From: Motacilla alba alba
Lineage: Eukaryota; Chordata; Aves; Passeriformes; Motacillidae
Reading direction: 5' to 3'
Assembly (NCBI RefSeq): GCF_015832195.1
Contig: NC_052046.1
Span: 21,134,161 to 21,198,160 of the forward strand
DNA length: 64,000 nucleotides
Shown one piece after another: positions 1 to 13,782 of this stretch (the stretch's first letter is position 1; the number at the start of each line of letters is the position of its first letter). The notes under the pieces were generated by a model that was given only the letters and a program-made list of their open reading frames with translations, did not search any database and was not told the DNA's origin. Made by a program: the position numbers and the translations under genes.

Positions 1-1632
1 TGGGCAAAGGGGGCAGAAGAAGGCAGGGAATGAGCAAATGCCACTCGGGATTTAGTCGTCATCTGGGGTTAAACCATGACAGTTCTTTTTTGACTTCTTT
101 TGTTTCCTCACCAGTCCCTTCTTTGTTCAACCATGTCATGCTCTGCCAGGCTCTGTTTTGAGAGTTGAGGAAAGAACACGTTAGTAATTGAAACAAAATA
201 ATTATAGTAATAGTAATAATTGTAATGGAAAGGACAGAGAGGGATAAAGCCCAAGAGAAGCAAGTGATGCACTGCACAATCACTCACCCCTCACTGACTT
301 TTGGCCAGTTGGGTCAGCTTTCCTGTCCCATCACAGTGTCTTGTGTACGTACCTGCTTGCTGACAGAGCATGGGAACAAATGTCCTTTATTTTAGGATAA
401 GTAACAACTAAAACATCAATGTATTATCAATATCATTCTCATACTGAATCCAAAACACAGCACTGTTCCAGTTACTAGAAAGAAAATTATCCTGGCTGAA
501 ATCAAGACAGTCACAGTAGATGGTATATGGAGTATCACTGTATGAATTGGTACTCTGATAGGTCAGAGTATCAATCCATATAGTGATACTGACTATAATT
601 TAAGTGTCCTTTTGTTACTTATCTAATAAGTGTTGATTTCTTGGCTTTTATAAATATTGAAGATTTAAATATTCTCAAATTGCAAAAGCTGTTTTGTATA
701 AAAATAAATGTAGCTTTTGTGCTACATCTAGAAGTTTTAAACTTCCCTCTTTTTCTTCAGTTGTTCTTCCAATCTGCTTCTTCTGCTTTACAAAGAGTTG
801 ACAGGAAAAAACATAATCTTATTTTGACAGATGGCCTCTGCATTTATGTTAAATGAAGTTGTGACTTCATTTCATTCAAATGAAAAACTGACTCAGTTTT
901 TGCTTTAATTTAACATGTCCCTCAGTATAAATGACCAGTTATTTCATGTTTTGTTGTATTCAAGATCAGACTCCATAATGGCAACATCAGAAACTCCATT
1001 TAGCTATGTATAACAGTTGCTTTGTAAAACAGTTCTAGCTCTTCCATGTGTTACAGAATGGTGACATTCTATTTGCTAAGGACCACTGGAGAAACAATAG
1101 ATTTTATTTATTCTGACTTTGACAACAGCTTGGGCTTCATTTTGCACTGTTTTCTTATAAACCAACTAACTCTAGCTCATACATTTTAGCAATTTAATTT
1201 CAGTCAGGTTAAACTGAAGTTGCAGTCATCTTCAGGTTGTAATGTTATGTTTTGAAATTCATATTGCTCAAGTTACACCTTTTGTCTTAATATGACTTCT
1301 CATTCAATTGAGTTATTTTCCTAACTGAAGAAACTCATAATTGGTACAGTATTACTGACTTCAGTTTGTTTTCATTGTTATCAAGCATATAAGGATTTTT
1401 TAAAAAATTTTTGCTAGGGCACATCTGGTTTTTTCCTACATTCGCCTTGTGTTTACCACTAAACTGAAGTATAGAAAAAATTTTTTTGTTTGTACAGTTA
1501 ATATTTTGTTGATAATATAGACTGTCAAATTCAGTGGATATGTTTATATCTTTGTAAGAGCTTTCTCTTTTTTATCTCCTTTGAGTTTATTATTTTTGGG
1601 TTTTCATGATACTAAATTTATTGGTCCCATAG
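1..1632 (+). other. intron of SREK1 (upstream part not in window)
   Basis: No coding exon is recognisable before the splice acceptor at 1631-1632. The stretch is AT-rich and holds no repeat family that I recognise. The next SREK1 exon enters with two bases already supplied by an upstream exon, so at least one earlier exon must lie to the left of this window. Confidence 0.6.
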
Positions 1633-1728
1633 AGAAAGGCGTAAAAGGAAGAGCAGAAGTCCTTCCAAATCTCCTAAAACATCAAAAACAGCAAAAAGAA
1701 AGTCTTCACGAACTCCTTCTCCAAGAAG
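1633..1728 (+). CDS. SREK1: SREK1 RS-domain exon
   Basis: Acceptor CCCATAG before 1633, donor GTCAGT after 1728. 96 nt, phase 2 in and out. It encodes alternating Arg/Ser and Lys/Ser dipeptides of the RS domain. Confidence 0.9.
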
Positions 1729-3523
1729 GTCAGTTTGATGTAAACACAGAAGTTAATGATTAGTAAAGAAGGAAGAATTTATAGTAATTTCACTGTTTTA
1801 CTTTACTGCCTTTGCACTGATGATTTCACTTGATCAGTATGATTCAGTTTTAATTTAAAACTAACTCAAAACTTTAACCAATTTGAACTCTGGTGTTATT
1901 TCAATGACGTAGTTTCAAATCAATCAGCATTGCTAATTTCTTCAAATCAATAAAATCCCTTCATCTGATACAGATTAAATTGCTTTTTTTGTTTGCAAAT
2001 ACAGTGCGTGGTGGTCATATGAACTGTTTAGCTCTCTTCAGCCAAAAAACACCATTGTCTTTGCAAAGGGATTTTTGGTTAAATTTTGGGAGGTTTTTTG
2101 AAAGTCCATGCTGGGTGTTTAGTTTGCAGTCAAATGGTTTGAAGTTTGTTGTAGTTGGATCAAATCCTAATTTGAATAAAAAATTTCTGAAACAGAAACA
2201 AGAAAGAAAAAAAAAGAGAAAGAGATACAAATAATGAAAGAAGAGAAAGAGAATGCTCTACTTCCAAGAAAAAAAGTAGTAAAGAAAAAGAGGGGAAGGA
2301 GAAATCTGACAAAAGCACCACTGCTTTGAAGGTAAGTTTGTGTGACCAAGTGATCAGCAGAATGAAGTGGTAGTGAAGCCATTACTGAAATTCTCTCTCT
2401 TACTTTTGTCTTTGTTTTACTCTTCTTTTCTATTACTTCTGTTCCTTACCAAATTAGTGCCGCTTGAGTTCAGTATTAGCTAGTTGGGGTTAGTAGTTGA
2501 GTTTAAGTCTACATATCTGATCTTCAGTTGACCTGTAGGAGTTAGTCTGCTTAGGTTACAGAAACACCGTGTTTCTCTTTCGTATTGTGTGCCCTATGTT
2601 AGGACTTGCCTGGCTTCCTACTTTGGGAGGCCAGCAGACTATTGACTTACAAGCAGTACTTCACTGTGAAACTGAAAAGATTACTTTTAAAATAAATTCT
2701 CACTATGCAGTTCTAACTCTGATTGAATTGGTCCTGGTCTGTACATTGGATTCTATAGGAGTAAAGTTGATGAGTTGTGAAAGAGTGGTAGAGGATTTTC
2801 CCCTGCAAAATAGAAAGTACTGCAACTAAGAAAAGAAATATCTTCAAATTTTTTACTCTTAGAATTCAAGTAGTAGCATGCCTTTAAAGAGTAGTTAGTT
2901 GTGCTCAGAATTACTCAGCTGTTACAAAACAGCTGGTTTAGGTGACTATTCAAATGCTTGAGGAAGTATCTTACCCAAGAACTCTAAAAATGCATCAGAT
3001 ACCTGACAAAAAAGGAGAGAAAAAAATTTAGTCCCATTCTATTTTAAAAAAGTCAGTGAAATCTTAATTTCTGGAGCTGCTTCTCATATGTTCCATGGTG
3101 CTGCTTATTCTATAACTTTACATATGAGTTTATTTTAGTTAATAAAGACAGATAATTCTATGGCATAATTTCTTGGGTGATGGGTTGTTACAAGTGCCAT
3201 ACTTCAGCCATCTGAAAAGAAAGTGTATTTTAAAAAAAGATGGGTGGGGCAAAGAAGCTCACACACACATGTAAAAATTGAAACAATAAAATTAATGAGA
3301 GTTGATTGGAAGTCATAGCCTATAATGCTAAGAATATTATTTTGTTGTTAAATAATTTTATCTTTGGTAGGACAAAGATAACAATAAAGAGGATCAGAAT
3401 TCAGAAGCTGACAAGGAAGTAGACAATAGAGATACACAAAGGACAGATGAAGTCAAGCTACAACAGAACGGAAATTGTCAACCAAACGAGGAAAATCTCT
3501 CAATTAAAATGGAAGAGATTTAA
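1633..3523 (+). CDS. SREK1: SREK1, 3' coding part (last three coding exons)
   Basis: C-terminal part of splicing regulatory glutamine/lysine-rich protein 1, a nuclear SR-related protein that modulates splice-site choice by binding other SR proteins. Coding exons are 1633-1728, 2196-2331 and 3371-3523, and their phases (2-2, 2-0, 0-stop) agree. The first encodes RS-type residues (RSPSKSPKTSKTAKRKSS), the second the lysine/glutamate/arginine-rich stretch starting RNKKEKKRERD, and the third an acidic tail containing QQNGNCQPNEENLS before a TAA stop at 3521. These match the known vertebrate SREK1 C-terminus (RS repeat, KE-rich segment, HNGNCQLNEENLS-like ending), so the identification is strong. 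The RNA-recognition motif and earlier exons are outside the window. It is convergent with the receptor gene on the minus strand. Confidence 0.93.
2196..2331 (+). CDS. SREK1: SREK1 lysine/glutamate-rich exon
   Basis: Acceptor GAAACAG before 2196 and consensus donor GTAAGT after 2331. 136 nt. It encodes a highly charged Lys/Glu/Arg/Ser segment. A nine-adenine run at 2207-2215 lies inside the codons. Confidence 0.9.
3371..3523 (+). CDS. SREK1: SREK1 terminal coding exon
   Basis: Acceptor TTTGGTAG before 3371. It encodes 50 residues, acidic and Asn/Gln-rich, ending NLSIKMEEI then TAA. It matches the conserved SREK1 C-terminus. Confidence 0.92.
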   Translation, partial: DKDNNKEDQNSEADKEVDNRDTQRTDEVKLQQNGNCQPNEENLSIKMEEI

Positions 3524-5640
3524 AGCAAAGAATGGACTTCTAATTCAACTAAGGAATGAAATCCAAAGCATTTTATTTCCCAGAATGAGGAAGAAAATGT
3601 CAAAGCAATCAACCTGAACGTGTTGATAGTACTAGTAGCTCCTCCAGTTCATGTGATAGCTTTGTTGTCTTCTTGCTGTAAAGCAAGAGAGCACAGACCA
3701 GTAGTTAATACCATGAAAAGGCAGATGCCATCAGAACTATTCATCTCTGAAAATCCATCCATTTCCATGATGGCTGTACTTGTAAAATGATTTATGTTAA
3801 GTTTTGCTATAGGCTGTTACAAATAACTAGAAACTGAAAGATGTAAACCTGTACTTCCCAAAAAAAGCTGAAGATATGCATTGAAGGTTGTTTAAAATAC
3901 TGCTTGTTGATGACTTTTGTATTGTTTTGCCCTGTAGGTTAAAAAATCCACAAAAACTTTAATGTGTGCTGTTTGATGTGCTTGAAAATGGTGCATAAAT
4001 AAACACACTTCCTTTCTGTTGTAAATGACAACTGTAGGGAAAGGGGGTGTAAGCATAAACATGGTTTTACTGTTCTTATGTTAAATACTCACAGATTAGT
4101 ATGTTTTTCATTTGCTCACTGCTTGAGATTCTTAGGGTTTATTATTTAAAATAATTTCTTACTAATATCCCTGAAATTAATATTTCTTTTAAAGTATGTG
4201 AACAATGCATGCGCTTTTTCTGTTCCTAGAAAGAACATTGCCATGTTATAGATATTAGGTTAGCTTACAGGATTATTTTGGGGTTGTTTTTTTTTTGTTG
4301 TTTTATTTGTCCGTAGAGAAGTGAGCACATCTATATGATGATACCAGAACTTACAGCTTTGTTTTGCAATGTTCTGCAGTGTGTCTGTTCAGCTGAAAAT
4401 AGTACAGGTGCCATTAAGAAAATAAATTTTTCCTTTTTGTTAAAAAAAATATGGGAGCACAAGCAGAAGCTTTAGTGCCTTCTTAAAATGTGGTATTTTC
4501 TAGAAATGTATATGTGCTGTTACACATTTTTAGCTAAATCTTATATGATCTCTCTTGCTACTTTGCCACCACCATACTGTAGACAAAAATGCAAGTGACT
4601 TGCCAGAATGGTTGTTTTATTCACTTGTTAAAATAGTGAAGCTCCATTTTACTTTTATTTTTTATTCTTAGAAGAGATTTATAAATAAGAGAAAAGATGT
4701 AATCTGGGGACCACCACTGTACAAAAGTAGTAGCTGAATACAAAGTGTGCTCTGATCACCTGCATCAAAGAAAGCTCTTAAGACATATAATATACATTTG
4801 GATGGCCTTAACTGTTACCTCTCTGTTATTTTCTCTGATACCTGTTGGGCGATGTTAAAGGAATGGCATGCAAAGAAATGGGGGATAAATAATTTGAGGA
4901 AGAAAGTTCTAATTTATGCAGGGCTTACATAGGAGAGATTCTTTTATCATTTTTTGTGGAGAAAGCATGCAAGAAGGGAATCACAAAACAAGTGGTTTTG
5001 TCTTGGCAAAACATACCTTTTGTTCTTCGGAGTAATTGAATCGGTTATATGAGATTTCTGATAAGTTACGCTTTTAAGACATAATTATAGCTAAAATTGC
5101 ATAGATTATTTTTAATACAACTTAATGCAATCAAATTATTAATTGCCTTACCTCATGGGAAGTGTTATTTCTTTCAGTTAAAATAAAAAACTAAGTGTAT
5201 TGGCTATTTGCTTTCTACTTGTTTTACTTTTCCTCCGCATAGTTAGTTTTTTCAGTGGAAGGGAAGCATATTACAGGAAATGAAAACTTTGCCCAACTCC
5301 TAAGGTAATGAAATCCAGTTTGATTGTGAAGCTGCTTAATCACTCATTTTATATAAGATTTAATGTTCTTGCCACTGTGTACATTTAAGACAACAGAAAA
5401 TGCTTTACCATGTAAAGTATAGAACAGCCATTTTTGTGATGTTTAAGCCACATGCTGTTGGCTGGTAAACAGCTCATTCTGATAAAAGAATAAAAAATTG
5501 TATGCTTACAGGAAGACTGTGAAAGATTGTGTCTTGCAACAACAGCTGTCTTATTTATGATGTGTAAGTAGCATAGAGCAAAGAGATTGTTTGTATACTT
5601 GTTATCTTTGGTACCATTTCACTAATAAAGTAAGTATTTT
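3524..5640 (+). other. SREK1: SREK1 3' UTR (extent inferred)
   Basis: Non-coding sequence after the SREK1 stop. AATAAA hexamers occur at 3998-4003, 4421-4426, 5489-5494 and 5624-5629, so several alternative poly(A) sites are possible. The first lies about 475 nt past the stop. The true end cannot be fixed from sequence alone. Confidence 0.55.
3998..4003 (+). terminator. SREK1: proximal SREK1 poly(A) signal
   Basis: Canonical AATAAA, followed within about 20-60 nt by T-rich and GT-containing sequence. It is the first canonical hexamer downstream of the SREK1 stop. Confidence 0.6.
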
Positions 5641-8600
5641 AGAGGGATGTTTCTGCTGGTACATACTTATTAAAGGAATATTTTTAGACCATCTGGATTT
5701 AGTCATAGAGTTTCTTTCATTTAAAATGTGGATATTAGTGAAAACATAGATGTATCATGTATGTTTTCTTTGAAAAGCTAAATTTCTCTGTTGGGAAGAA
5801 CTAGAATTCTTTCAGTGTATCATGTTTCAGCTGGTATTAGTTTGGTCTCTTGAGTTTTGTTATCCTGAAATAGCATAGTTGTATGATGTATGAGTTATAA
5901 AATATGTAAAGGATTGTGTATGCTTAGCTGAGTAATGTGCCTTTGGAAGTTAATAGTTATGGATGGCAGCCTTAACTAAGTAGCTTATCACCTGCGTGAG
6001 GCTATATGCAGCACATTGTTATATTGTATATTAATTATGATTCCCTTACGAAAAGTGTTCTGGGGTTTTTAAGGTTTTTGTTCAGTAGGTTTTGTTGGTT
6101 GGTGTTTTGTTAAGGAAAAAAAAACAACCAAAGCAACTAGCCACCAAACACACATTTCTTCCCCTCCTCAAGTCATGTTTTCTTGCCAATACTTTGCAAG
6201 ATACTTTTTATTTTCTGGTTTTGTTTTGTAAATACTTTGCAGATCTGTGAGGTAGTTATGATCTGTCCATCTTACCAGGTGTTCCTAAAAAGCCACCCCT
6301 GGAGAACTATTAGTCTATAAAATGCTTATCTCTGCAGGGGGTAGCTCACTTACAAACTGGTAACATAGCACAGTAATGAAGTTCCAGTCTGCTCCTACAG
6401 GATGAGTGCATCATCCACTGAATGTGTTCATCTTCCATGGGAAGTCCATTGCATTCATCATGAACAAGATTGTGTGCTGAGCTGCTGTGTCAGATCATCG
6501 GGTTTTGCACGTTGAAAATGGGATTAACTTGTGTAGAGGTTTTGACAAGTGTGGTTCTTGGTAGCTGTTTTGTTTTACATGTAGTTTAATCTGAATCAGC
6601 ACTTACTTGAACATGTGAATTGCTCAGAAGAGTAATTATACGTTGCCATTTTGCTAAGATCTCATAAAGCACAGAAGCATAAGTATCCATTAGTGCCTGT
6701 GGCTATTTCCCAGGAGGGTTCTGGATTGCATTCTGAAAAAAGAAAGAAGCATCAAACAGGATGTCAAGCTCAAAATAGGGGTGGCTGTGGCTTAGATGAT
6801 TTCATCAAAGTCCATGGATTTACACAGGTGTGAGGCATAAAATTTTGTTTGCAAATTCCAATAGTAGTATGGTAAAGAATTCTTAGTTTACATATGTTGA
6901 AATTGGGGATTAGGGATTATAAAAGCATTTGGTTAGAAACTAGAAATATCTGAAGAATACTTGGGAAATGGATGAGATGTGGGTTTTGACTATTAGGTAA
7001 TCACCTGCTAGGTTTTTTTTCATGGCAGTTTCAGATAGATACATCTGAACTAGCCTTATGTTAGCAGGCTGACAGCAACCTATGCAGAGCTTGGATTCTG
7101 AAATGAGCTGTAGACACTTCAGTGTCATTTATGCTGCTAGAATGAAATTAAATTCATAGTCTGTAGCATGCTTTGCATTGCGTGCTAGTGTTCACTGGCC
7201 CAGTTACATTTAAGGCAATAACCTGAAATTTTGTTGAAACTCTTCAGATGTGTTACATAGTAGCTTCTCTCTTTTGCACTTAGCTTGTACTGCTATCTTG
7301 TAATAGTTACTAGTTTAGGGAAGTAATTTTTTTGTTGTTGTTCTAAGAGATAATAAGTAAGTCCTGCTATGTGTGTTTTAAATTATTGTGTATGTATTGC
7401 CAGTCTTTATTTAGTTATTTTTCATTGATAAGTATGACCCTTGCAAACAGTAACGCCGTAATGGTATACATATTGTCTATGCATATTGTCTACCTCTAGG
7501 TCTGAAACATCTCTGCATCCCTTTTGTAGTGAAAGAAGATCAGAGCTCATGTATTGTTAGAGGGAAAAAAAATCCAGACAAAATAATCTTGGATTTTGTA
7601 AATGTTAGTGTGATAACAGCATTGTAGTGGTAAAACAGTCTTAAAAGTGTGAATTCTGAATCATTATCTGGAACATATGCCGCTTGGTACTTTCCTTTTT
7701 ATAGCAATCAGATATCACCTTTGATGTTATCATAATTTTGAAAGTAAAAATTTGACTTAGTGGCATAAATGCTGAAATCTGTAAATGGCTAAAATCATAT
7801 CAATCAGTAGACTGCTTAGAGAGATGTAGTTTTCCCACCAGAGGCTGGAGTGTGGAGAATTGAATATATGTAGATATCATTAAGTGCTAGAGCCTAAAGA
7901 GAATCTGAATTTTTTTTCCTAATACATAAATACATTTTTCCTAATACATATGTTTTCAGCTTGTAGTTTAGCTTTATTTTTATATGTTGAAAAGTGTAAT
8001 TAAAATTATATTGAAAACTTAAAGCACTCTACAAAAGGAATTTTTTTTAATGTAAGAGAACCACACTTTTTAATTCAGGACTGCCTCATTTGTAGGTAAG
8101 TTCTATTGCAAGATAGAGCATGTTAGCACAAGGGTTTCTTTTGTATTGTCTTCAATGTAATGCAGCTTAATGAGCTGCTCAATATGTGGAGGCAGATACT
8201 TTACCTCTAGTTTGAGGAGATGTGGCTGTTAACACTTCAATTCCTTATTGTTTAAGTAAATACTACAGCTGAGAAGCTATCCGCCAACTTAAGCTTGTTT
8301 TCTAAATATGTGAACTCTTACTATCCAAGAGGACAATTTTTTTTTTTTTTTTTATTGTCATGAGAAGTCAGTTTTAAGATTGTCGAGCTTAATACAGGAG
8401 AACATGGACAGCAAAAAATAGATTTTAGCTATTTGTACTATTCTGGAAAGTTTTAGCTTACACCTTTTTAAAAAATTTTGTTGCATTTTTTATGTTCATC
8501 TAGTACCAAATTTGATGTGAGATCAGAATTTTTTGGTGTATGAAGTGTGTTCTGTAGTAGTTGTTAGTGGAATCATTCTTTTTCCATTGAAAAGGCTGTA

Positions 8601-11600
8601 TATGTCTTTTTTGGCCTGAAAGATTTGTCAGCAACGGTAAAGGAATAATTTCATCTCCCTTTCATGCAGTTCTTGATAGCCTTAATGAGGCTGCCAGTTA
8701 ACTAGCTTTCTTAGAGATGGAGTCTCTGGTCTTTCCTTAGTGCAAAGATTTAGAACTGCTGCTGCACTGATGAGTAAATCATGGGCCATTTAGAAATTGC
8801 TACTTTGAAACCTGTCATTTACATAACAATCAAAGGAATGACTGATTTGGCCCAGAAAGATGAAGAGAGGAATTTAACATTCACAGTTTATGCAGCATAT
8901 CAGTGGGTCCTTTCTGGTGTTTTCCCGACTGATTCGGGAGCTGTGTCTAATTTGTTACACACATATCGTACCCATTACAGTCTGGATTCAGGTATACCTG
9001 AGGAACCAAAGCACCACAGCAGCAAAAAGTACTATTTTCCTTCTCAAAGTTTGATATTTCTGTTAATAATGTAGGTATTCTAAGTCTAACAGGTAATCAA
9101 ACTTGTGCTATGTTGGTAGAGTATATTTTTGCATTAATGAAGCAACCACGAAAATGGTACACTTAAAGAAACACGAAATGCTAGTACATTGGTGTTCTTT
9201 TCATAAATAAACCATGTCCCAAAGTTCTAATGGTGTCATAAACTCACTTCCACTAAATTTAGATGAGATACAACACATGACTGTACAATTTTTCTCTTTT
9301 TTTTTTTCTTTTCTGTAATAGGCTTTATCTGCTCCAGACTCAAGTGCTTTGAAACTGAGTCTGTTGTACTGATACTGGCAAGAGTGTTACAGGAAAGGTG
9401 ACAAGGGGTTAAGTAACTGAGTATATCATCACTGTTCAGTTACAGAAGAGCCTTCTGAATCCTGTCTCTGAGGAGGGGATATTCTTTGTATAAGAAACTA
9501 CTAAAGTTTCACCAGAGAGGGTGTCTCACTTGCAAACATTAAGTTAGTAAATGTGACTGTATAGAAGACTATGTCAAAGTAGGAATCAGGAGTTCAAGCA
9601 GAGCTTGTGACACTAGCTACCTATCAATTTATTACCATGGAAGATTTCCTACTAAAATTTACTTCTCAATGCCTAAGCTTTTCAATTGCTTTGTATAATT
9701 TGTAGGAGTCTGAATAGCAATGATTAGGGAGCAAAAGTTTGAGATATGCTGCTCAACAGACTAACTTACCCACTAGTGATCTTGCCACTTATGATTTTTG
9801 CCACTTATGATTTTTGAGGTCAGTCATGTCTGTCATGAGACTCCTAGGTGGTTTAGCTTCCATATTTAATGTGGATTTAATCACGACAGGTGATTTAGTT
9901 ACCATGTCTGTGGTCTTGAGAAGTGTCACCATGCTCTTCCTCTCTGTGAAAGCAGGGAAAAACAGATCTGAGAAACACATTGAGATAACTTTGCAATGGT
10001 TCAAAGTTGTACATGACCAAGGAGCAGGGCCAGCCTTTACATAAGATTGTGACAGTTACACATGGTAATAGTAAATGCAAATATTTTGATTACCCAAATT
10101 TCATTTGTATCAGTGAGGAGATAATTAATTCACTAAGATCCTCAAAAATGTGATACATTTGTTTTGTTATGTTCAGTTCCAAAGACGTTGGATAGGTGAT
10201 AGCTGTGTATTATGGTTTGAGACTGGGGGAGCTGGAGGCCGCTTTACACTTTATAGGGCCATTTCTCAGATAGTGTGGGACACACTTCGCTCTACTAATT
10301 TTATATCAGAACTTGGAGTACTCTACTCTGTTCAGTCAAAGTGTGTCAATACTGAATTAATTAACTGGAAGTGTACTTCAGAATTTTTGATGAGGAAAGT
10401 TAGACATGGGTCATTGCATTGCACTGAATGTGTTAGAAATGGGCATTTGTGGTGCTTTTATGGCTAGATGAAAAATGGTAGCCAATATTGGGTAAGTTAA
10501 TTCATTCTAGTAAATCAGATTCCTGGTGATCATTTTTACCTTGGGAAATTATTTATAGTTGTAAGAACTGCTGTAATTCAGTAGGTGATAATAAAACATA
10601 TAAATCCTACTACTTTCTAAAATAACTTCATTCTGTCAGATCTGTAACTATTCCAACAGCAGCTTATAACTGCAAATGGAAAGAGTAATCAAGAGAGACA
10701 GCTAGAGGTCTATGAAGACCATAAGGTCAAGAATTACTAGAAGCTATGTCAGCCTTCCAGATCATAGTTCAAGAGCTGCATAAAAGCAGTCAAGCCTCAT
10801 TCCTGATCTGTCTCCTGTTATAAAGAGGTGAGGAGTAACTGTCCAAGCCTGCTGGTACCACTCTTGATTTATATTCTGACTTGTAGGCAGGCCTTTGAGA
10901 TATAAAATGCCTGAAACTAGTGATCAAACATCTCTGGATATGATGATTATTTATACCATGGAAACTTGCTGCTGCTTGGTGCTTAGCTACTTGGAAGCTA
11001 TGACAGTGTTTGGGTGGAGGAGTTTTGGGTTTGGGAATAGGGTGAGTACTCTTTAAAGATCAGTCTCCACATTCCCTTTTGTATTATGAAGGTGTGAACT
11101 TGTATACCATGAACTATGAATTGAAGTACCATAGAGACAGACTGGAAGACCAGATATGTAAATCATGAAGAATTAATGACTGTAATGGTTGCAATGTTAG
11201 AGGAATGAAAGTAATTTGCAATGAGGCCCTGCTGATAGATGGGTGCTTGGGCAGGATTCTGATTTAGTGCTTGTATAGAAACTTAGCTTTACTACTCTGA
11301 ATTATAACCTTTAACACAAGCTTTTCGATCACTGTGCTGCTGTTAAAAAGACACCCTTTCCAGCACAATACTTTGAATCAAGCCAGAAATCCTCCTTTTT
11401 TAAACGTGGTTCTGTGTATCATTTACCAAGACTTGCCAGATCACAGTCTTGGGTTTGCTATAGCACTACATTATTTTGAAAGCATTATCTTTATTGCTGA
11501 GAACACAGGCTAGTTGTGTGACCCAAGAAAAAAACCTCCAAGAAAGCTTCAAGCCCCTGAAGGATTGTTGAGTGGATTACAGTGTAGAAACCGAAGTATT

Positions 11601-13782
11601 TAAGCCAGAATCAGTCCTGGAATTTCAGAAAGTACAGGTGTGACAGCTGATGTAGGAAGAGCATCTTCTGGAAGTTAGGCTATGCTGCACTGCAGTGTAA
11701 AACTCAGTGCTGGAGCACCGTCTCCTGAGCTATCACAGTAAGATTTCAGGTAGTGTTTGAAATACTGCATATTTAGGCACTGAGTGTTCTACAGGCTTTG
11801 TTGCAGCAAGCTTACTGCAAAGCACCACTATTTTTAGTGCTCTACCACTGCTAACTTCGTACTCTAATGCAGTAGTAATGTGCCAAAATGCACTGGAAAG
11901 TGATGTACCTACTTACACATTAATAGGAGATACTCCATGTACAGTATGGTGTCTGGGCCTTTTGAGTCATATCTGAAAGAGATTTGTTTTGACTTTGATT
12001 TTATGCCCAGTTCATTACCTGGTGCCTTGAACCAACACTTGAGGACTAAGGCTGATGCATGTTGGAGGTTTGTCTTTAACATTTAATTAATTGATGAAAT
12101 ATATTTTTTGAACTATTTCTTTTGGAGGAGGGAAAGTAAATTAGAATGCTTGACAGCAGGAAGGTGCTTTTATTTAATCTAAGGAGAAAATAAAGTAAAT
12201 CAGAACTCTGTAGTCCTTGCTGCAGTATGGTTTATGACTGCAATGGGGGTTTTGCCAGTGAAGAAAAGGAATGGGAACTGTAAGGTTGGATTGTGTAACA
12301 TGGCATTAGGCAGAGTACCATGATGCCAGTGCGCAAAACTGGGGCACCTGGGCAGCACAGCTGATTGCCTTTCCAAGACATATTGGGCTGCTGGAAGGAC
12401 AGACAATGCAAGTGGAGGGGTGTAAGGAGAAATATAACCAGTGCGTCTTTCATCACTTGTTCTCTACCTCCATGCTTTTTGCTCCTTGAAGCTTTCAAAT
12501 AACACACCAATATTATTTTAAAAATACCAAACAAAACAACCCACCCAAAAACCCAAGCAACAAACAAATCCAAAACATAACTGTCCTTGAAGTTGAAAAA
12601 ATATCTTCTTTTATGCTTGTGAGTGGGTCTCCAGTGTTATTTCTCTGTGTCCTAGGATCAGCATACCTTTTCATCAGTTCTGGAGAGCAGAAAATTAGTC
12701 ACATTCAGTATTACAAACAAAAGAGATTGACTATTTGTCAGTAAAATATTTAGTGGTTAAGGATTTGAAAAACTTCACTGCAACCCTGCAGCTGCAAATA
12801 GACAAATGTGGAAACAGAGAGGAGAAACCCTGCTGCTTAAAAATTGTTAGAGTAAGAAACATTCTTAGAGCAAATGGCTTCAAAGCACCTGTATAATGGA
12901 TTTATGAGTACAGACACAACCCTTTTTGGAGCTGCAGACTCCTCAAGCATTCCAATGAGATACAGCCTCGATATGGTGAATTCAAGTGTACTACCACACC
13001 TTTGCTTTTCTTACTTATTTTTGTGAAATCCAGAGGGTCTTCTGGTGAAGGTTGAATGAATGTTGAAATAAAGAGAATAGAATCACATGCTACTGGATTA
13101 TTTTAACTGGTTTTGGAGCTAGAGATTTTCTCAACATTCACAAAATCTCTTAGTTATTAGTGGAAATATTTGCATTCTTTTTCACAGTGGGATCCGTAAT
13201 AGTAATGTTAGTTTTCATTGAGCCAGTGCATTCAATGTAAATTTTATCTTAAGTTTTTAATAAATGCTTTGCAGCATTGGAAGAACAGTCATATGACCCA
13301 GCACAACTAGTTAGAACTTCAATGTGACTAAATGCCATTTCTTTTTATACAAAGAGGTTCTCACTCTTGTTGTGTTGAAAAGGTACAATGCAGTCTTTGC
13401 CTAATATGTTGTGCGGGCATTGGCAATCACAGCTGCCAGTGGTGTCCCTAATGTTGCAGAAACATGTGTAGCTTCCTTTCCAGAAGTGAGTAGCACTTGA
13501 AAGGTAGCACTTGAAAATAATACACAGAAGTCACAGTGGCCAAGTTCATTTCAAGACTGTGTAACCCACTAAACCACCAGATACTAAACATACAACCACA
13601 GCTGTAATGCCAAAAGGGCATTATGCATCCTATGGATCCTAATTCTGATGGTACCCAGTAGCCACACATCTGAAATGAATGCTGGAATGGTTATTTAATT
13701 AGAACTCGGAAGAAAACCAATGGTTGCTGATTGCTGAGTCCTTGGCTTGAAGCACTACCAGCAAAGTTTAACAGTAGCAATT
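5641..13782. other. intergenic or distal 3' UTR, no gene seen
   Basis: About 8 kb of AT-rich sequence with no convincing coding exon on either strand and no CR1 or LTR copy that I recognise. A 16-bp unit (gccacttatgattttt) is present twice in tandem near 9784-9815. A poly(T) run is at about 8338-8353. The open frames here (for example 8781-9074) look like chance. A distal extension of the SREK1 3' UTR into this part is possible. Confidence 0.5.

Noticed and set aside
8781..9074. 97-codon plus-strand frame
   Set aside because: No family resemblance and no supporting signals; probably chance within the SREK1 downstream region.
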